Shown: one piece after another, positions 1 to 6,712 of the stretch
Layout of the letters: every line of letters starts with the position of its first letter
Numbering within the stretch: position 1 is the first letter of the stretch
Source: Flavobacterium sp.
Lineage (GTDB): Bacteria > Bacteroidota > Bacteroidia > Flavobacteriales > Flavobacteriaceae
Direction of reading: 5' to 3'
Length of the DNA stretch: 6,712 nucleotides
Assembly: GCA_024709705.1 (NCBI GenBank)
Contig: JANJWE010000242.1
Location: 1 to 6,712, forward strand
The notes under the pieces: model-generated
Seen by the model: only the letters and a program-made list of their open reading frames with translations
Databases searched by the model: none
What the model was told of the DNA's origin: nothing
Program-made: the position numbers and the translations under genes

Positions 1-1
1 A

Positions 2-2326
2 GGAGGTTGGTACCATTATGTAGCAATACACGATAATAGTACATTAAAAATATATGTTAATGGGTTGTTGGTGTTAAGCCAATCTAATGTGACGCTTGGA
101 ACTTCGGGAAATACATTTAGTTTAAATTTAGGAACGGCGGCATTTGCTAACACTCAATTGCATTATGATGATTTAGAAATCTATGATGTAGCACTAACTG
201 AAACGCAAATTCAAAACAAATATACAGCCGAAACTCCACTAAATTCGAATCAATTGGTTGCTTATTTTGGCTTTAACAATAGTTTGACTGCTCAAAATAA
301 TTCAAGTTTAGAATTTACCACGAGCAATGCTACACCATATACAACTGGATATAATGGTCAGGGGTTAAATTTTCAATTAAGCACACCAGCATCCATGTCT
401 TTTCAACCATCACAATTAAATAATAATAATTTTACTATTTCATTTTGGAATAAAAGATCAGGTAATCCAACATTTACTTATGATACAATGTTTGAAGCAT
501 TCGGATCACTTTATTTTAGAGATGGAACGGCAAATGCCTCAACTAGAACTAATTTTGGATTCAATTTTGGTGGAAGCAATTGGCAAGATGTTGGTGTAAA
601 TAGATGGATAAATAACGAATGGGTACATTATGCAGCTACTTTTGAGCCTACTACAGGAAATGCAACTATTGTAAAATGGTACAGAAATGGGATAATGGTT
701 TATGAGCAAAATATAGGAAGTGGAGTTTTAAACCAATCTTTTGAAAACTTCATCACACTTGGTGGTGGATTAACTGGTAACGGAAGTGGGACATTTTTAG
801 CAAGTAAAAATGCAGCTAATATGCAGTTAGATGAACTCTACATTTACAATAGAGCGTTAACTCAAGCTCAAATTATGGCTTTACGATATCAAGTGCCTTC
901 TTCTTGCCCAACAGGAAATGTTACGGTAACTACTCAAGCACAATTAAATGCATTAGCTGGATGTACCACTATTAATGGCAATTTACAAATAAATGGAAGT
1001 GGAATAACTGATTTCACACCTGTGAATAACATCACAACTGTTACAGGAGAATTATCAATTAGTAACATTAGCACTAATTTGAATAACGTTTTCCCAAATT
1101 TAACTTCTGCAGGAGCAATAGCAATTATAAACAATAGTTTTACCACTTTTAATGGTTTTAATAGTTTAACTGGAAATTTAAATTATATCAATCTAAGTTT
1201 TAATAACAGTTTAACTTCATTTTCAGGATTTAATACATTTTCTGGGACAACTGGGCTTGATATTAGAGAAAATCCGAATTTAAGTTCAATGAACGCTCTA
1301 GGTAGTGTAACTCAAATAAGCAATTTTTATTTAAAGAATGTGGCATTAACAAACCTTAATTTCTTAAGTAGTTTAGCTACTGTTAATGGATACTTCATTG
1401 TAGAATATTGTTCTTCATTAACTAGTTTTAGTCCGTCAATTAATAAAACATTACTTTTAAATAATAGTACATTTAGACTAACAGGTTTGCCTTTACTAAC
1501 TAATTTGAATGGATTAACTTTTAATTCTGCAAATTGTAGTGATATAACAATAATGGACTGTGGTTCTTTAACCTCAATAACTCCAATGAGTGGTATATCA
1601 GGGGCAATGACAGGAGGTTTTTTGGGTAATATATTTATTCAAAACAATGATGCTTTAACTTCTCTTAATGGGTTGCAAAATATTACAAGCGCAAGATCAT
1701 TATTCATTTTAGACAATCAATTGTTAACGAATTTAAATGGATTGAGCAGTTTTTCAAATACAACAGACACAGTTGGAATTTCTGACAATCCTTCTTTAAC
1801 GACTTTAAATGGTTTAAATAGCCTAGTTACAGTAGGTTATCCACCTTCTATAGGGTCTAATTCTATGTTGACAGATATTAGTGCATTGAATACATTAAAT
1901 TTGGCTTCAACTGTTAATATGGCATCTGGCCAATTAAATATTACTAACAACTCTAGTTTAGCAACATGCGCCGTTCCTTGGGTATGTAGTTATGTGAGTA
2001 ATGCTAATATTGTCAAAAATATTAATTCAAATGCCACAGGTTGTGAATCTACAGCGGCTGTTAATACAGCATGCACAGCATTATCAATCTCAGATTTTGA
2101 TTTGAATGAAATTAGTTTATATCCAAATCCAACAAATTCTGTTTTCAATTTAGAAATTTCAAATGAAGTGCTGAAACAAGTCGAGATCTATGATATATCA
2201 GGTAAAAAGTTGTTAAATTCTAACCTACAACAAATAGATATTAGTTCTTTTACATCTGGAATTTATATGGTTCAAATACAAACAGAATCAGGAAAAACAG
2301 TAGTTCGTAAATTGATTAAGAAATAA
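2..2326 (+). CDS. T9SS-secreted LamG / L-domain-like surface protein, 5'-truncated by the window
   Basis: This is probably a secreted or cell-surface adhesin-like protein; its ligand is unknown. The reading frame is open to the left edge and gives 774 residues to the TAA at 2324-2326. The first codons read WYHYVAIHDNSTLKIYVNG, the late strands of a LamG (concanavalin A-like) domain, so the TTG at 65 lies inside a domain and is not the start. The order is: end of LamG 1 (to about 235, closing with DDLEIYDVALTETQI); complete LamG 2 (about 251-890, with FTISFW, WVHYAATF, and a DELYIYNRALTQAQI close); an L-domain/leucine-rich-like region (about 905-2060, opening TINGNLQING and carrying LTxLNGL motifs); and a cysteine-containing linker. 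It ends in a type A T9SS sorting domain (about 2099-2323: SLYPNPT, VEIYDISGKKL, SGIYMVQI, VVRKLIKK). The signal peptide must lie outside the window. In this family the tail directs outer-membrane export and is usually cleaved. No Shine-Dalgarno or promoter can be judged. Family assignment is firm; function is inferred. Confidence 0.9.
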   Translation, partial: GGWYHYVAIHDNSTLKIYVNGLLVLSQSNVTLGTSGNTFSLNLGTAAFANTQLHYDDLEIYDVALTETQIQNKYTAETPLNSNQLVAYFGFNNSLTAQNNSSLEFTTSNATPYTTGYNGQGLNFQLSTPASMSFQPSQLNNNNFTISFWNKRSGNPTFTYDTMFEAFGSLYFRDGTANASTRTNFGFNFGGSNWQDVGVNRWINNEWVHYAATFEPTTGNATIVKWYRNGIMVYEQNIGSGVLNQSFENFITLGGGLTGNGSGTFLASKNAANMQLDELYIYNRALTQAQIMALRYQVPSSCPTGNVTVTTQAQLNALAGCTTINGNLQINGSGITDFTPVNNITTVTGELSISNISTNLNNVFPNLTSAGAIAIINNSFTTFNGFNSLTGNLNYINLSFNNSLTSFSGFNTFSGTTGLDIRENPNLSSMNALGSVTQISNFYLKNVALTNLNFLSSLATVNGYFIVEYCSSLTSFSPSINKTLLLNNSTFRLTGLPLLTNLNGLTFNSANCSDITIMDCGSLTSITPMSGISGAMTGGFLGNIFIQNNDALTSLNGLQNITSARSLFILDNQLLTNLNGLSSFSNTTDTVGISDNPSLTTLNGLNSLVTVGYPPSIGSNSMLTDISALNTLNLASTVNMASGQLNITNNSSLATCAVPWVCSYVSNANIVKNINSNATGCESTAAVNTACTALSISDFDLNEISLYPNPTNSVFNLEISNEVLKQVEIYDISGKKLLNSNLQQIDISSFTSGIYMVQIQTESGKTVVRKLIKK
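1495..1820 (+). repeat. Recurring LTxLNGL motif in the L-domain-like region
   Basis: Within the secreted protein, LTNLNGL, LTSLNGL, LTNLNGL and LTTLNGL begin near 1496, 1655, 1724 and 1796, each in a loosely conserved leucine/asparagine-rich repeat. The DNA is only partly alike between copies (words such as aatggatt and aaatggttt), so these are old structural repeats rather than recent duplications. The pattern fits an L-domain or leucine-rich solenoid. Confidence 0.65.
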
Positions 2327-2415
2327 TGAAAAATAGAATTTTATGATTTTTAAAGTATATCAGTGATATGTTGTCTACTTTGATTATCCTTTGATTTCAT
2401 TCCTTTTTTCAAAGA

Positions 2416-2450
2416 TAAACCTGACAGATTTCAAAAACCTGTCAGGTTTA
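2416..2450. terminator. Perfect 12-bp inverted repeat, probable bidirectional terminator
   Basis: TAAACCTGACAG (2416-2427) pairs perfectly with CTGTCAGGTTTA (2439-2450) around an 11-nt loop. It lies 89 nt after the stop of the plus-strand secreted-protein gene and 4 nt after the stop of minus-strand rpe, so it suits both convergent genes. The A/T outer arms give a short T-rich tail on either strand, but neither strand has a long T-run. I recall nearly the same word (aacctgacag...ctgtcaggtt) from intergenic gaps of other Flavobacteriia, so it may also be a dispersed repeat; that cannot be tested here. The rest of the 2327-2454 gap holds nothing I can name. Confidence 0.65.
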
Positions 2451-2454
2451 AATA

Positions 2455-3114
2455 TTACAGGGTAATTTTCTTCAAATCTGTAATAGTTGCAATTGGGTCT
2501 TGAGCCCCAAAAACGTAGCTGCCAGCCACTAAAACATCGGCTCCGGCATCAGCTAATTGTTTGGCGTTTTTGTTCGTTACGCCTCCGTCAATTTCAATTA
2601 AAGTAGAAGCATTCTTTTTGTTGATTAATGCTTTTAATTTTTCAACTTTTGAATAGGTGTTTTCGATAAACGATTGCCCGCCAAACCCCGGATTTACACT
2701 CATGATACAAACCAAATCGATATCCTGAATTACATCTTCTAATAATTCTATATTTGTATGCGGATTTAAAGCTACTCCGGCTTTCATTCCTTCTGCTTTA
2801 ATTGCCTGAAGCGTTCGATGTAGATGCGTACAAGCTTCGTAATGAACGGTTAAAATATCGGCTCCTAATTTTTTAAAAGTGCCTATATATCTGTCCGGGT
2901 CAACAATCATTAAGTGTACATCAATGGTTTTTTGGGCATGTTTACAGATGGCTTCTAAAACCGGCATTCCAAACGAAATATTAGGCACAAAAACGCCATC
3001 CATAATATCGATATGGAACCAATCAGCCTCACTGGCATTAATCATTTCTATATCGCGTTGTAAATTAGCAAAATCGGCGGCAAGAACAGATGGAGCAATT
3101 AAAGTGTTTTTCAT
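2455..3114 (-). CDS. rpe: Ribulose-phosphate 3-epimerase
   Basis: This cytoplasmic enzyme interconverts D-ribulose 5-phosphate and D-xylulose 5-phosphate in the non-oxidative pentose phosphate pathway. The 219 residues are the usual full length for this (beta/alpha)8-barrel family. Visible motifs are IAPSVLAADF (6-15), HIDIMDGVFVPN (35-46), DVHLMI (65-70), VNPGFGGQ (140-147), IEIDGGV (173-179) and VAGSYVFG (196-203). By family knowledge the metal ligands are His35, Asp37, His67 and Asp176, with the two aspartates as acid/base pair; all are present, as are the conserved methionines 39, 69 and 138. The ATG at 3112-3114 fits the family N-terminus. It has no Shine-Dalgarno; the leader is CACAAACAACAACACA, with A at -3, -6, -12 and -13, as favoured at flavobacterial starts. 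It lies downstream of rpoD on the same strand but is separated from it by terminator-like hairpins and has its own promoter, so it is probably a separate transcript. Confidence 0.97.
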   Translation of the reverse strand: MKNTLIAPSVLAADFANLQRDIEMINASEADWFHIDIMDGVFVPNISFGMPVLEAICKHAQKTIDVHLMIVDPDRYIGTFKKLGADILTVHYEACTHLHRTLQAIKAEGMKAGVALNPHTNIELLEDVIQDIDLVCIMSVNPGFGGQSFIENTYSKVEKLKALINKKNASTLIEIDGGVTNKNAKQLADAGADVLVAGSYVFGAQDPIATITDLKKITL

Positions 3115-3130
3115 TGTGTTGTTGTTTGTG

Positions 3131-3162
3131 CAAAGATAGATTTAAGTTTAAAAGTTTGAAAG
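3131..3162 (-). promoter_or_regulatory. Bacteroidota-type promoter of rpe
   Basis: On the minus strand TATCTTTG (3138-3131) matches the -7 consensus TAnnTTTG exactly. Nineteen nt upstream is TTTC (3162-3159 on the strand read, preceded by C), one mismatch from the -33 TTTG. Transcription would start a few nt after 3131, leaving a leader of roughly 12-15 nt before the rpe ATG. Position and spacing fit the sigma factor family encoded next door. The start site itself is inferred. Confidence 0.7.
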
Positions 3163-3217
3163 TTTTACGCATTAAAAGAACCAATTATATAACAATACCT
3201 TTAATGGATTTGGACGC

Positions 3218-3262
3218 AAAAAAACTCCGGAAACTCGAGCAAAGCGAACAGACCGGTGTTTT
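3218..3262 (-). terminator. Third terminator-like hairpin downstream of rpoD
   Basis: On the minus strand AAAACACCGG (3262-3253) pairs with CCGGAGTTTT (3230-3221), with one A-A mismatch, around a 22-nt loop that contains the palindrome CTCGAG. The T-run continues through 3218. The large loop makes it weaker than the two hairpins upstream of it. It may instead be a diverged duplicate of the 3278-3304 hairpin, as both share AAACTCCGG and AAAGCGAA words. Confidence 0.4.
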
Positions 3263-3270
3263 ACTTCCTT

Positions 3271-3304
3271 AAAAAGCGAAACTCCGGTAATCAGCCGGAG
3301 TTTC
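3271..3304 (-). terminator. Second hairpin plus T-run downstream of rpoD
   Basis: GAAACTCCGG (3278-3287) and CCGGAGTTTC (3295-3304) form a perfect 10-bp stem with a 7-nt loop. Read on the minus strand it is followed by GCTTTTT (T-run 3275-3271), the form of an intrinsic terminator for leftward transcription from rpoD. It is the most GC-rich and probably the strongest of the three. Confidence 0.7.
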
Positions 3305-3315
3305 AATCATCAATC

Positions 3316-3344
3316 AAAAAACGAACAGTTTTTAAACTGTTTGT
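3316..3344 (-). terminator. First hairpin plus T-run downstream of rpoD
   Basis: On the minus strand ACAAACAGTTT and AAACTGTTCGT (3344-3334 and 3331-3321) form a near-perfect palindrome with one G-T pair and a 2-nt centre; a real hairpin would open a few inner A-T pairs. A run of Ts (3321-3316) follows directly. It begins 77 nt past the rpoD stop and fits a rho-independent terminator, although the stem is AT-rich. Confidence 0.5.
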
Positions 3345-3420
3345 AAGATACAATCTAGGGATAGTTTATGCAATATAGTAGAATCTGACTAATTCTAAAA
3401 GGTATTGCAATAGAAATAAT

Positions 3421-4284
3421 TTATCCCAGATAGGTTTTTAATATTTTACTTCTAGAAGTATGTTTCAATCTTCGTATAGCTTTTTCTTTAATTTGACGTA
3501 CACGTTCTCGGGTTAAATCAAAAGTTTCGCCAATTTCTTCTAAAGTCATTGGGTGCTGATCACCTAAACCAAAGTACAAACGAACCACATCAGCTTCACG
3601 AGGTGTTAAAGTTTCAAGGGAACGCTCAATTTCTGTGCGTAGTGATTCGTGAATCAATTCTCTATCGGGATTTGGTGATTCACCAGAACGTAAAACGTCA
3701 TACAAGTTAGAGTCTTCACCTTCTACTAAAGGAGCATCCATCGATAAGTGACGTCCTGAGTTTTTCATAGACTCTTTTACGTCATTTACGGTCATGTCTA
3801 ATTCTTTGGCAATTTCTTCTGCAGAAGGAGCTCGCTCGTTTGATTGTTCTAACAACGCATACATTTTGTTGATTTTGTTGATGGAACCAATTTTATTTAA
3901 CGGTAAACGAACGATACGCGATTGCTCAGCTAAAGCTTGCAAAATCGATTGACGAATCCACCAAACGGCATAGGAAATGAATTTAAAACCCCGCGTTTCA
4001 TCAAAACGTTGTGCAGCTTTAATGAGACCTAGATTTCCTTCATTTATTAAATCCGGTAGGGTTAAACCTTGATTTTGATATTGTTTTGCTACAGAAACAA
4101 CAAAACGTAAATTAGCTTTGGTTAATTTTTCTAAAGCTCTTTGGTCTCCTGCTTTAATTCGTTGAGCTAATTCTACCTCTTCATCAGCAGTAATTAAATC
4201 AACTTTTCCAATTTCCTGAAGGTATTTGTCTAGGGAAGCGGTTTCACGATTGGTAACCTGCTTGGTGATTTTAAGCTGTCTCAT
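3421..4284 (-). CDS. rpoD: RNA polymerase primary sigma factor, RpoD/SigA type
   Basis: This is the housekeeping sigma-70 subunit, which directs core RNA polymerase to promoters. The 287 residues start almost directly with region 1.2 (about 16-50, [10 protein letters not shown]) and lack region 1.1 and the long non-conserved insert, as is usual for Bacteroidota primary sigma factors. Region 2 (about 57-128) carries [25 protein letters not shown], the [22 protein letters not shown] promoter-melting and -10-reading block, split here at residues 93-114, and QSRIVRLP. Region 3 spans about 129-205 ([12 protein letters not shown]). Region 4 (about 217-280) carries [15 protein letters not shown] and the helix-turn-helix [19 protein letters not shown]. 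The ATG at 4282-4284 fits the family start; there is no Shine-Dalgarno. The 78-nt gap to the upstream barrel gene on the same strand has no clear GC hairpin and no convincing -33/-7 pair, so read-through from upstream cannot be excluded. Three terminator-like hairpins follow the stop. Confidence 0.97.
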   Translation of the reverse strand: MRQLKITKQVTNRETASLDKYLQEIGKVDLITADEEVELAQRIKAGDQRALEKLTKANLRFVVSVAKQYQNQGLTLPDLINEGNLGLIKAAQRFDETRGFKFISYAVWWIRQSILQALAEQSRIVRLPLNKIGSINKINKMYALLEQSNERAPSAEEIAKELDMTVNDVKESMKNSGRHLSMDAPLVEGEDSNLYDVLRSGESPNPDRELIHESLRTEIERSLETLTPREADVVRLYFGLGDQHPMTLEEIGETFDLTRERVRQIKEKAIRRLKHTSRSKILKTYLG

Positions 4285-4362
4285 TTAAAATGTTCTTGAA
4301 TATAGTTTCAGCTAGTTATACGTGTTGGGATTTCAAAAAGTTACAAAAGAATTCAAAAAAAA

Positions 4363-6573
4363 TTATTTTATACGTTCTTTAACTTCTTCGTTGCCGGATT
4401 CTCTTTGGTTGGCAATCATTTTTTTGTTTCCAAATTTATACGTAACTCCTAAACGAATCATTCTATCGTCCAGATAAGCAGAACGCGTTTGAGGTACGGA
4501 ATTAATTACAGAGGTAAAATAAGCTCTATTGCTTCTAAAAACATCAGATCCTAGAAGTAGGAAACTCCAACCTTTTTCTTTAAGAGAATAGCGAATGCCT
4601 AAATCTGTATTGGAAAAAGCAGTGGCCTCATTAAACAGATCTTTTCGAGCACTATGGTATTGAAAATTAATTTCAGCATACCAGTTTTTAGACTTGCTCA
4701 ATCTAAAAGTGTTATAGGTATAAAAAGCATACATAAACCCATTTTGTTCCTCTGTAGGGACTTCTTTGGTAAACTGAGTTACATTATCAAAACCATTCAA
4801 AGTGTTAGTGCTTTCCCACCAACTGAATGAGTTCATCATATAGGTAATTGTTGCTCCCAGTTGGTATTTGTCAAAAAAGTTATCTCTAAAGAAACGGATA
4901 TTGGCAGGTTCGGTTTCGGTAATGATAAATGGAATTTGAAAACTTCCGTTTGTCGTGTTGGAATAGTAAATTTTTATACTAAAATGGTCTTTATAGTTGT
5001 AGTTAATTTCAAAGTTGTCTGTAAACGAAGGTTGTAAATAAGGGTTGCCTTCGACCAATGTAAATGAATTTAAATACCATTTGAATGGATTTAAATCCCA
5101 AAATATCGGTCTGCCTATTCTTTTGCTGTAATTTACTGAGAAGCTGTTGTTTTCATTAGGCAAGTACAATAAATACAGGGAAGGGAAAAACTTCCCATAA
5201 GTAAATGCGTTACGTTGATTTTGATTGGCATCAGGAGATTGTGTAATGCCTAAAACTTGGGTGTCTTCGTATCTCAATCCGGCTTGAACTTGCCATTTTT
5301 CAGTAATAGACTTTGAAAAGTTTCCATAGATGGATTGGGTGTTTTCAGAATACTCGAATAGGTTGGTTTGATTGTTATCAAGAATTGGTACGCCATAGGA
5401 TAAATCGTAAAAGGCAATATCACTCGAGTTCTTTACCCAGCTAAGTTTTCCACCTAATCCAAAATTGGCCCATTTTGTAGGTAAATCTAAATCGGCTTTG
5501 ATGCTGTAGTTCTTTATGTTTTGAACACTAGTGTTGTTGGCAATGTATGGAGTTCCTATTAAATTTCCTTGGAACTCGTTTCGGGTGTTAAAATTGCGAT
5601 TTTGATCGTCTAAATAATCTAAATAATCTAAATCTATGGTTATTTGTTTTCCTAAACTGTCAATTTTTTGCGTGAAATAGGCATTTAAAGTGTTGTTTTC
5701 TGTACTGTTTTTGTTGTAACCGTTGGTAAAATAGGTCGACTTAATTTCTCCGGTTTGAGAATCTGTAACTATTACTTCATTGCGATCTTTGATGTTGGGA
5801 TTGTCAAACAAACCAATGTATTTGAAACCAAGAGTTGCTTTGGGACCAATTCGGTAATCCAATCCAATAATTCCTCTGTATATGTCAGACTTATCTTTTC
5901 TTGAGGTAAAGCCAAGCCAGTTTTCTGTTGGATAGAAGGTGTTCATGGATTCTATTGTTTTAGAATGTCCTTCTCTTTTGGCCAAATCAGTTTGAATACT
6001 TAATTTATTTTTGTTGTAGGCAAAGTTTATACCCGATGATATTGAAGGGTAAGAGTTTTGAATGTAATTATTTCGTATTTGAACCGCCCAAGAATCATCG
6101 TGTATTTTTTTGAGTTTAATATTGATTAAGCCACTATTTCCTTGTGCATCATATTTAGAAGGAGGTGTGGTAATAACTTCTATGTTTTTAATGTTTTCCG
6201 AACTCAAGCCTCTGAGGTAATTGTTTAATTCTTCCCCAGAAAGATTAATTATTCGGTCATCTATCATGACACTTACAGTGCTTTTTCCAACAATACCAAT
6301 AGATGTGCCAGATACCGAGACACCAGGGGTGCTTTTCAATAATTCAAGACCATCGCTTCCGGTTGCTCGAACACTGTTTTCGACATTAAAAACCGTTCGG
6401 TCGACCTTTGACTCTATTATCTTTTTTCTGGATGTTACTTCAACTTCATCCAATTGATTGGCATTTTCAAAAGCACGAATTGTTTCTAAATTAATGTCTT
6501 TGTTTAGCTCAAAATCAGTTTGATAAATTATAGCTCCCACATAGTAACAACGAAGAGTGTAAATGCCAGGCAA
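4363..6573 (-). CDS. Outer-membrane beta-barrel family protein (TonB-dependent receptor-like), probably nonfunctional 5' end
   Basis: It resembles the large Bacteroidota family of outer-membrane barrels with an N-terminal carboxypeptidase-regulatory-like domain and a TonB-receptor plug; the substrate is unknown. Counting from the TTG at 6571-6573, residues 1-30 are the end of the regulatory-like domain (PGIYTLRCYYVG). Residues about 41-156 are the plug (LDEVEVTSRK, LELLKSTPGVSV, VMIDDRIINLSGEELNNYL, IEVITTPPSKYDAQGNSG, INIKLKK). The rest is the barrel, rich in alternating aromatic strands, ending GVTYKFGNKKM and a charged tail. That TTG is only the leftmost usable start after an in-frame TAA at 6649-6651. 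It lies inside the domain and would give no signal peptide, so export is doubtful. The frame also continues upstream of the stop to the window edge. A 9-bp tandem repeat lies in the barrel. The gene is 78 nt upstream of rpoD on the same strand, with no clear terminator between them. Family confidence is high; an intact product is unlikely. Confidence 0.8.
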   Translation of the reverse strand: MPGIYTLRCYYVGAIIYQTDFELNKDINLETIRAFENANQLDEVEVTSRKKIIESKVDRTVFNVENSVRATGSDGLELLKSTPGVSVSGTSIGIVGKSTVSVMIDDRIINLSGEELNNYLRGLSSENIKNIEVITTPPSKYDAQGNSGLINIKLKKIHDDSWAVQIRNNYIQNSYPSISSGINFAYNKNKLSIQTDLAKREGHSKTIESMNTFYPTENWLGFTSRKDKSDIYRGIIGLDYRIGPKATLGFKYIGLFDNPNIKDRNEVIVTDSQTGEIKSTYFTNGYNKNSTENNTLNAYFTQKIDSLGKQITIDLDYLDYLDDQNRNFNTRNEFQGNLIGTPYIANNTSVQNIKNYSIKADLDLPTKWANFGLGGKLSWVKNSSDIAFYDLSYGVPILDNNQTNLFEYSENTQSIYGNFSKSITEKWQVQAGLRYEDTQVLGITQSPDANQNQRNAFTYGKFFPSLYLLYLPNENNSFSVNYSKRIGRPIFWDLNPFKWYLNSFTLVEGNPYLQPSFTDNFEINYNYKDHFSIKIYYSNTTNGSFQIPFIITETEPANIRFFRDNFFDKYQLGATITYMMNSFSWWESTNTLNGFDNVTQFTKEVPTEEQNGFMYAFYTYNTFRLSKSKNWYAEINFQYHSARKDLFNEATAFSNTDLGIRYSLKEKGWSFLLLGSDVFRSNRAYFTSVINSVPQTRSAYLDDRMIRLGVTYKFGNKKMIANQRESGNEEVKERIK
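5609..5635 (-). repeat. 9-bp in-frame tandem repeat in the barrel gene
   Basis: On the plus strand the unit tctaaataa occurs twice in full (5609-5617, 5618-5626), followed by a partial third copy (5627-5632). On the coding strand it encodes LDYLDYLD. The 9-bp unit keeps the frame, so copy-number change would only add or remove LDY in the barrel. Confidence 0.75.
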
Positions 6574-6712
6574 CGCGTCAATCTTAAATGCTCCTTCGCG
6601 ACTGGAAAGTGTTGTTTTTTTTATTATATTGTTTTTAAATAAAACAACTTATGAAGATTCTAATGGGTTTTTTTTTTCATCAAATATGATGCCCGTTACA
6701 CTAAAATCTTGT
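6574..6712 (-). pseudogene. 5' part of the barrel gene, interrupted by an in-frame TAA
   Basis: In the same frame as the downstream barrel gene, 6712 to 6652 reads QDFSVTGIIFDEKKNPLESS, the standard opening of a carboxypeptidase-regulatory-like domain. TAA follows at 6651-6649. From 6648 the frame resumes with VVLFKNNIIKKTTLS, then REGAFKIDALPGIYTL, which completes the domain. Family members normally read about PLxxAxVVL here, so the stop takes the place of one residue with no gain or loss of length. A single nonsense substitution is the simplest reading. The stop is flanked by an A10 run (6677-6668) and an A8 run (6622-6615). The true start and signal peptide lie to the right of the window. 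A sequence error remains possible. Confidence 0.75.

Noticed and set aside
934..1146. Minus-strand open frame inside the secreted-protein gene
   Set aside because: It is antisense to the L-domain-like region and resembles no family; the plus-strand frame carries clear domains.
2879..3139. Plus-strand open frame antisense to rpe
   Set aside because: It is a shadow of the highly conserved rpe coding sequence, with no recognisable product.
3204..3272. A 22-codon plus-strand reading frame (MDLDAKKLRKLEQ... to TAA) in the rpe-rpoD gap
   Set aside because: It overlaps the inverted repeats that explain the sequence, has no promoter match, and its frame extends back antisense into rpe. Nothing supports translation.
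4285..4362. Possible rpoD promoter (TATAAC, TAACTTTTTG) or a terminator of the barrel gene (T8 run)
   Set aside because: No -33 element lies about 19 nt from a good -7 match, and the T8 run has no GC stem before it. Neither call is supported.
6221..6457. Plus-strand open frame antisense to the plug domain of the barrel gene
   Set aside because: The minus-strand frame carries the plug motifs; this is its shadow.
1..6712. CRISPR array, tRNA/rRNA, insertion sequence, toxin-antitoxin or phage gene
   Set aside because: No regularly spaced direct repeats, cloverleaf, transposase or integrase motifs, or small paired genes were seen.

Overview
The window looks like a piece of a Flavobacterium-type chromosome (class Flavobacteriia, phylum Bacteroidota). 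The DNA is AT-rich. The first protein ends in a type IX secretion (T9SS) sorting domain. The primary sigma factor has the short form, without region 1.1, that is typical of Bacteroidota. The one promoter I can see matches the Bacteroidota -33/-7 consensus (TTTG, about 19 nt, TAnnTTTG), and starts lack Shine-Dalgarno sequences. Genus and species are inferred from family resemblance only.

Layout: (1) 2-2326, plus strand: the 3' part of a large secreted or surface protein with LamG-like domains, a leucine-rich L-domain-like region and a T9SS C-terminal domain. Its start lies left of the window. (2) 2327-2454: a convergent intergenic gap with a perfect 12-bp inverted repeat next to the rpe stop, probably a shared bidirectional terminator. 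(3) 2455-3114, minus strand: rpe, ribulose-phosphate 3-epimerase, complete, with a good promoter just upstream. (4) 3115-3420: an intergenic gap with three hairpins in a row, each followed by a T-run on the minus strand, which look like tandem terminators of the sigma factor gene. (5) 3421-4284, minus strand: rpoD, the primary sigma factor, complete. (6) 4363-6712, minus strand: an outer-membrane beta-barrel / TonB-dependent-receptor-like gene that runs off the right edge.

The most notable point is in the last gene. The N-terminal carboxypeptidase-regulatory-like domain can be read in one frame right to the window edge, but an in-frame TAA at 6649-6651 interrupts it. The copy is therefore probably a pseudogene, carries a recent nonsense mutation, or contains a sequence error. 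The frame left of the stop begins only at a TTG (6573) that lies inside the conserved domain, so it is not a natural start.

The genes do not form an evident pathway. rpe (pentose phosphate pathway) and rpoD (housekeeping transcription) are core genes, flanked by two surface-related genes. I found no CRISPR array, tRNA, rRNA, insertion sequence, phage gene or recognisable defence system, and no convincing new system.
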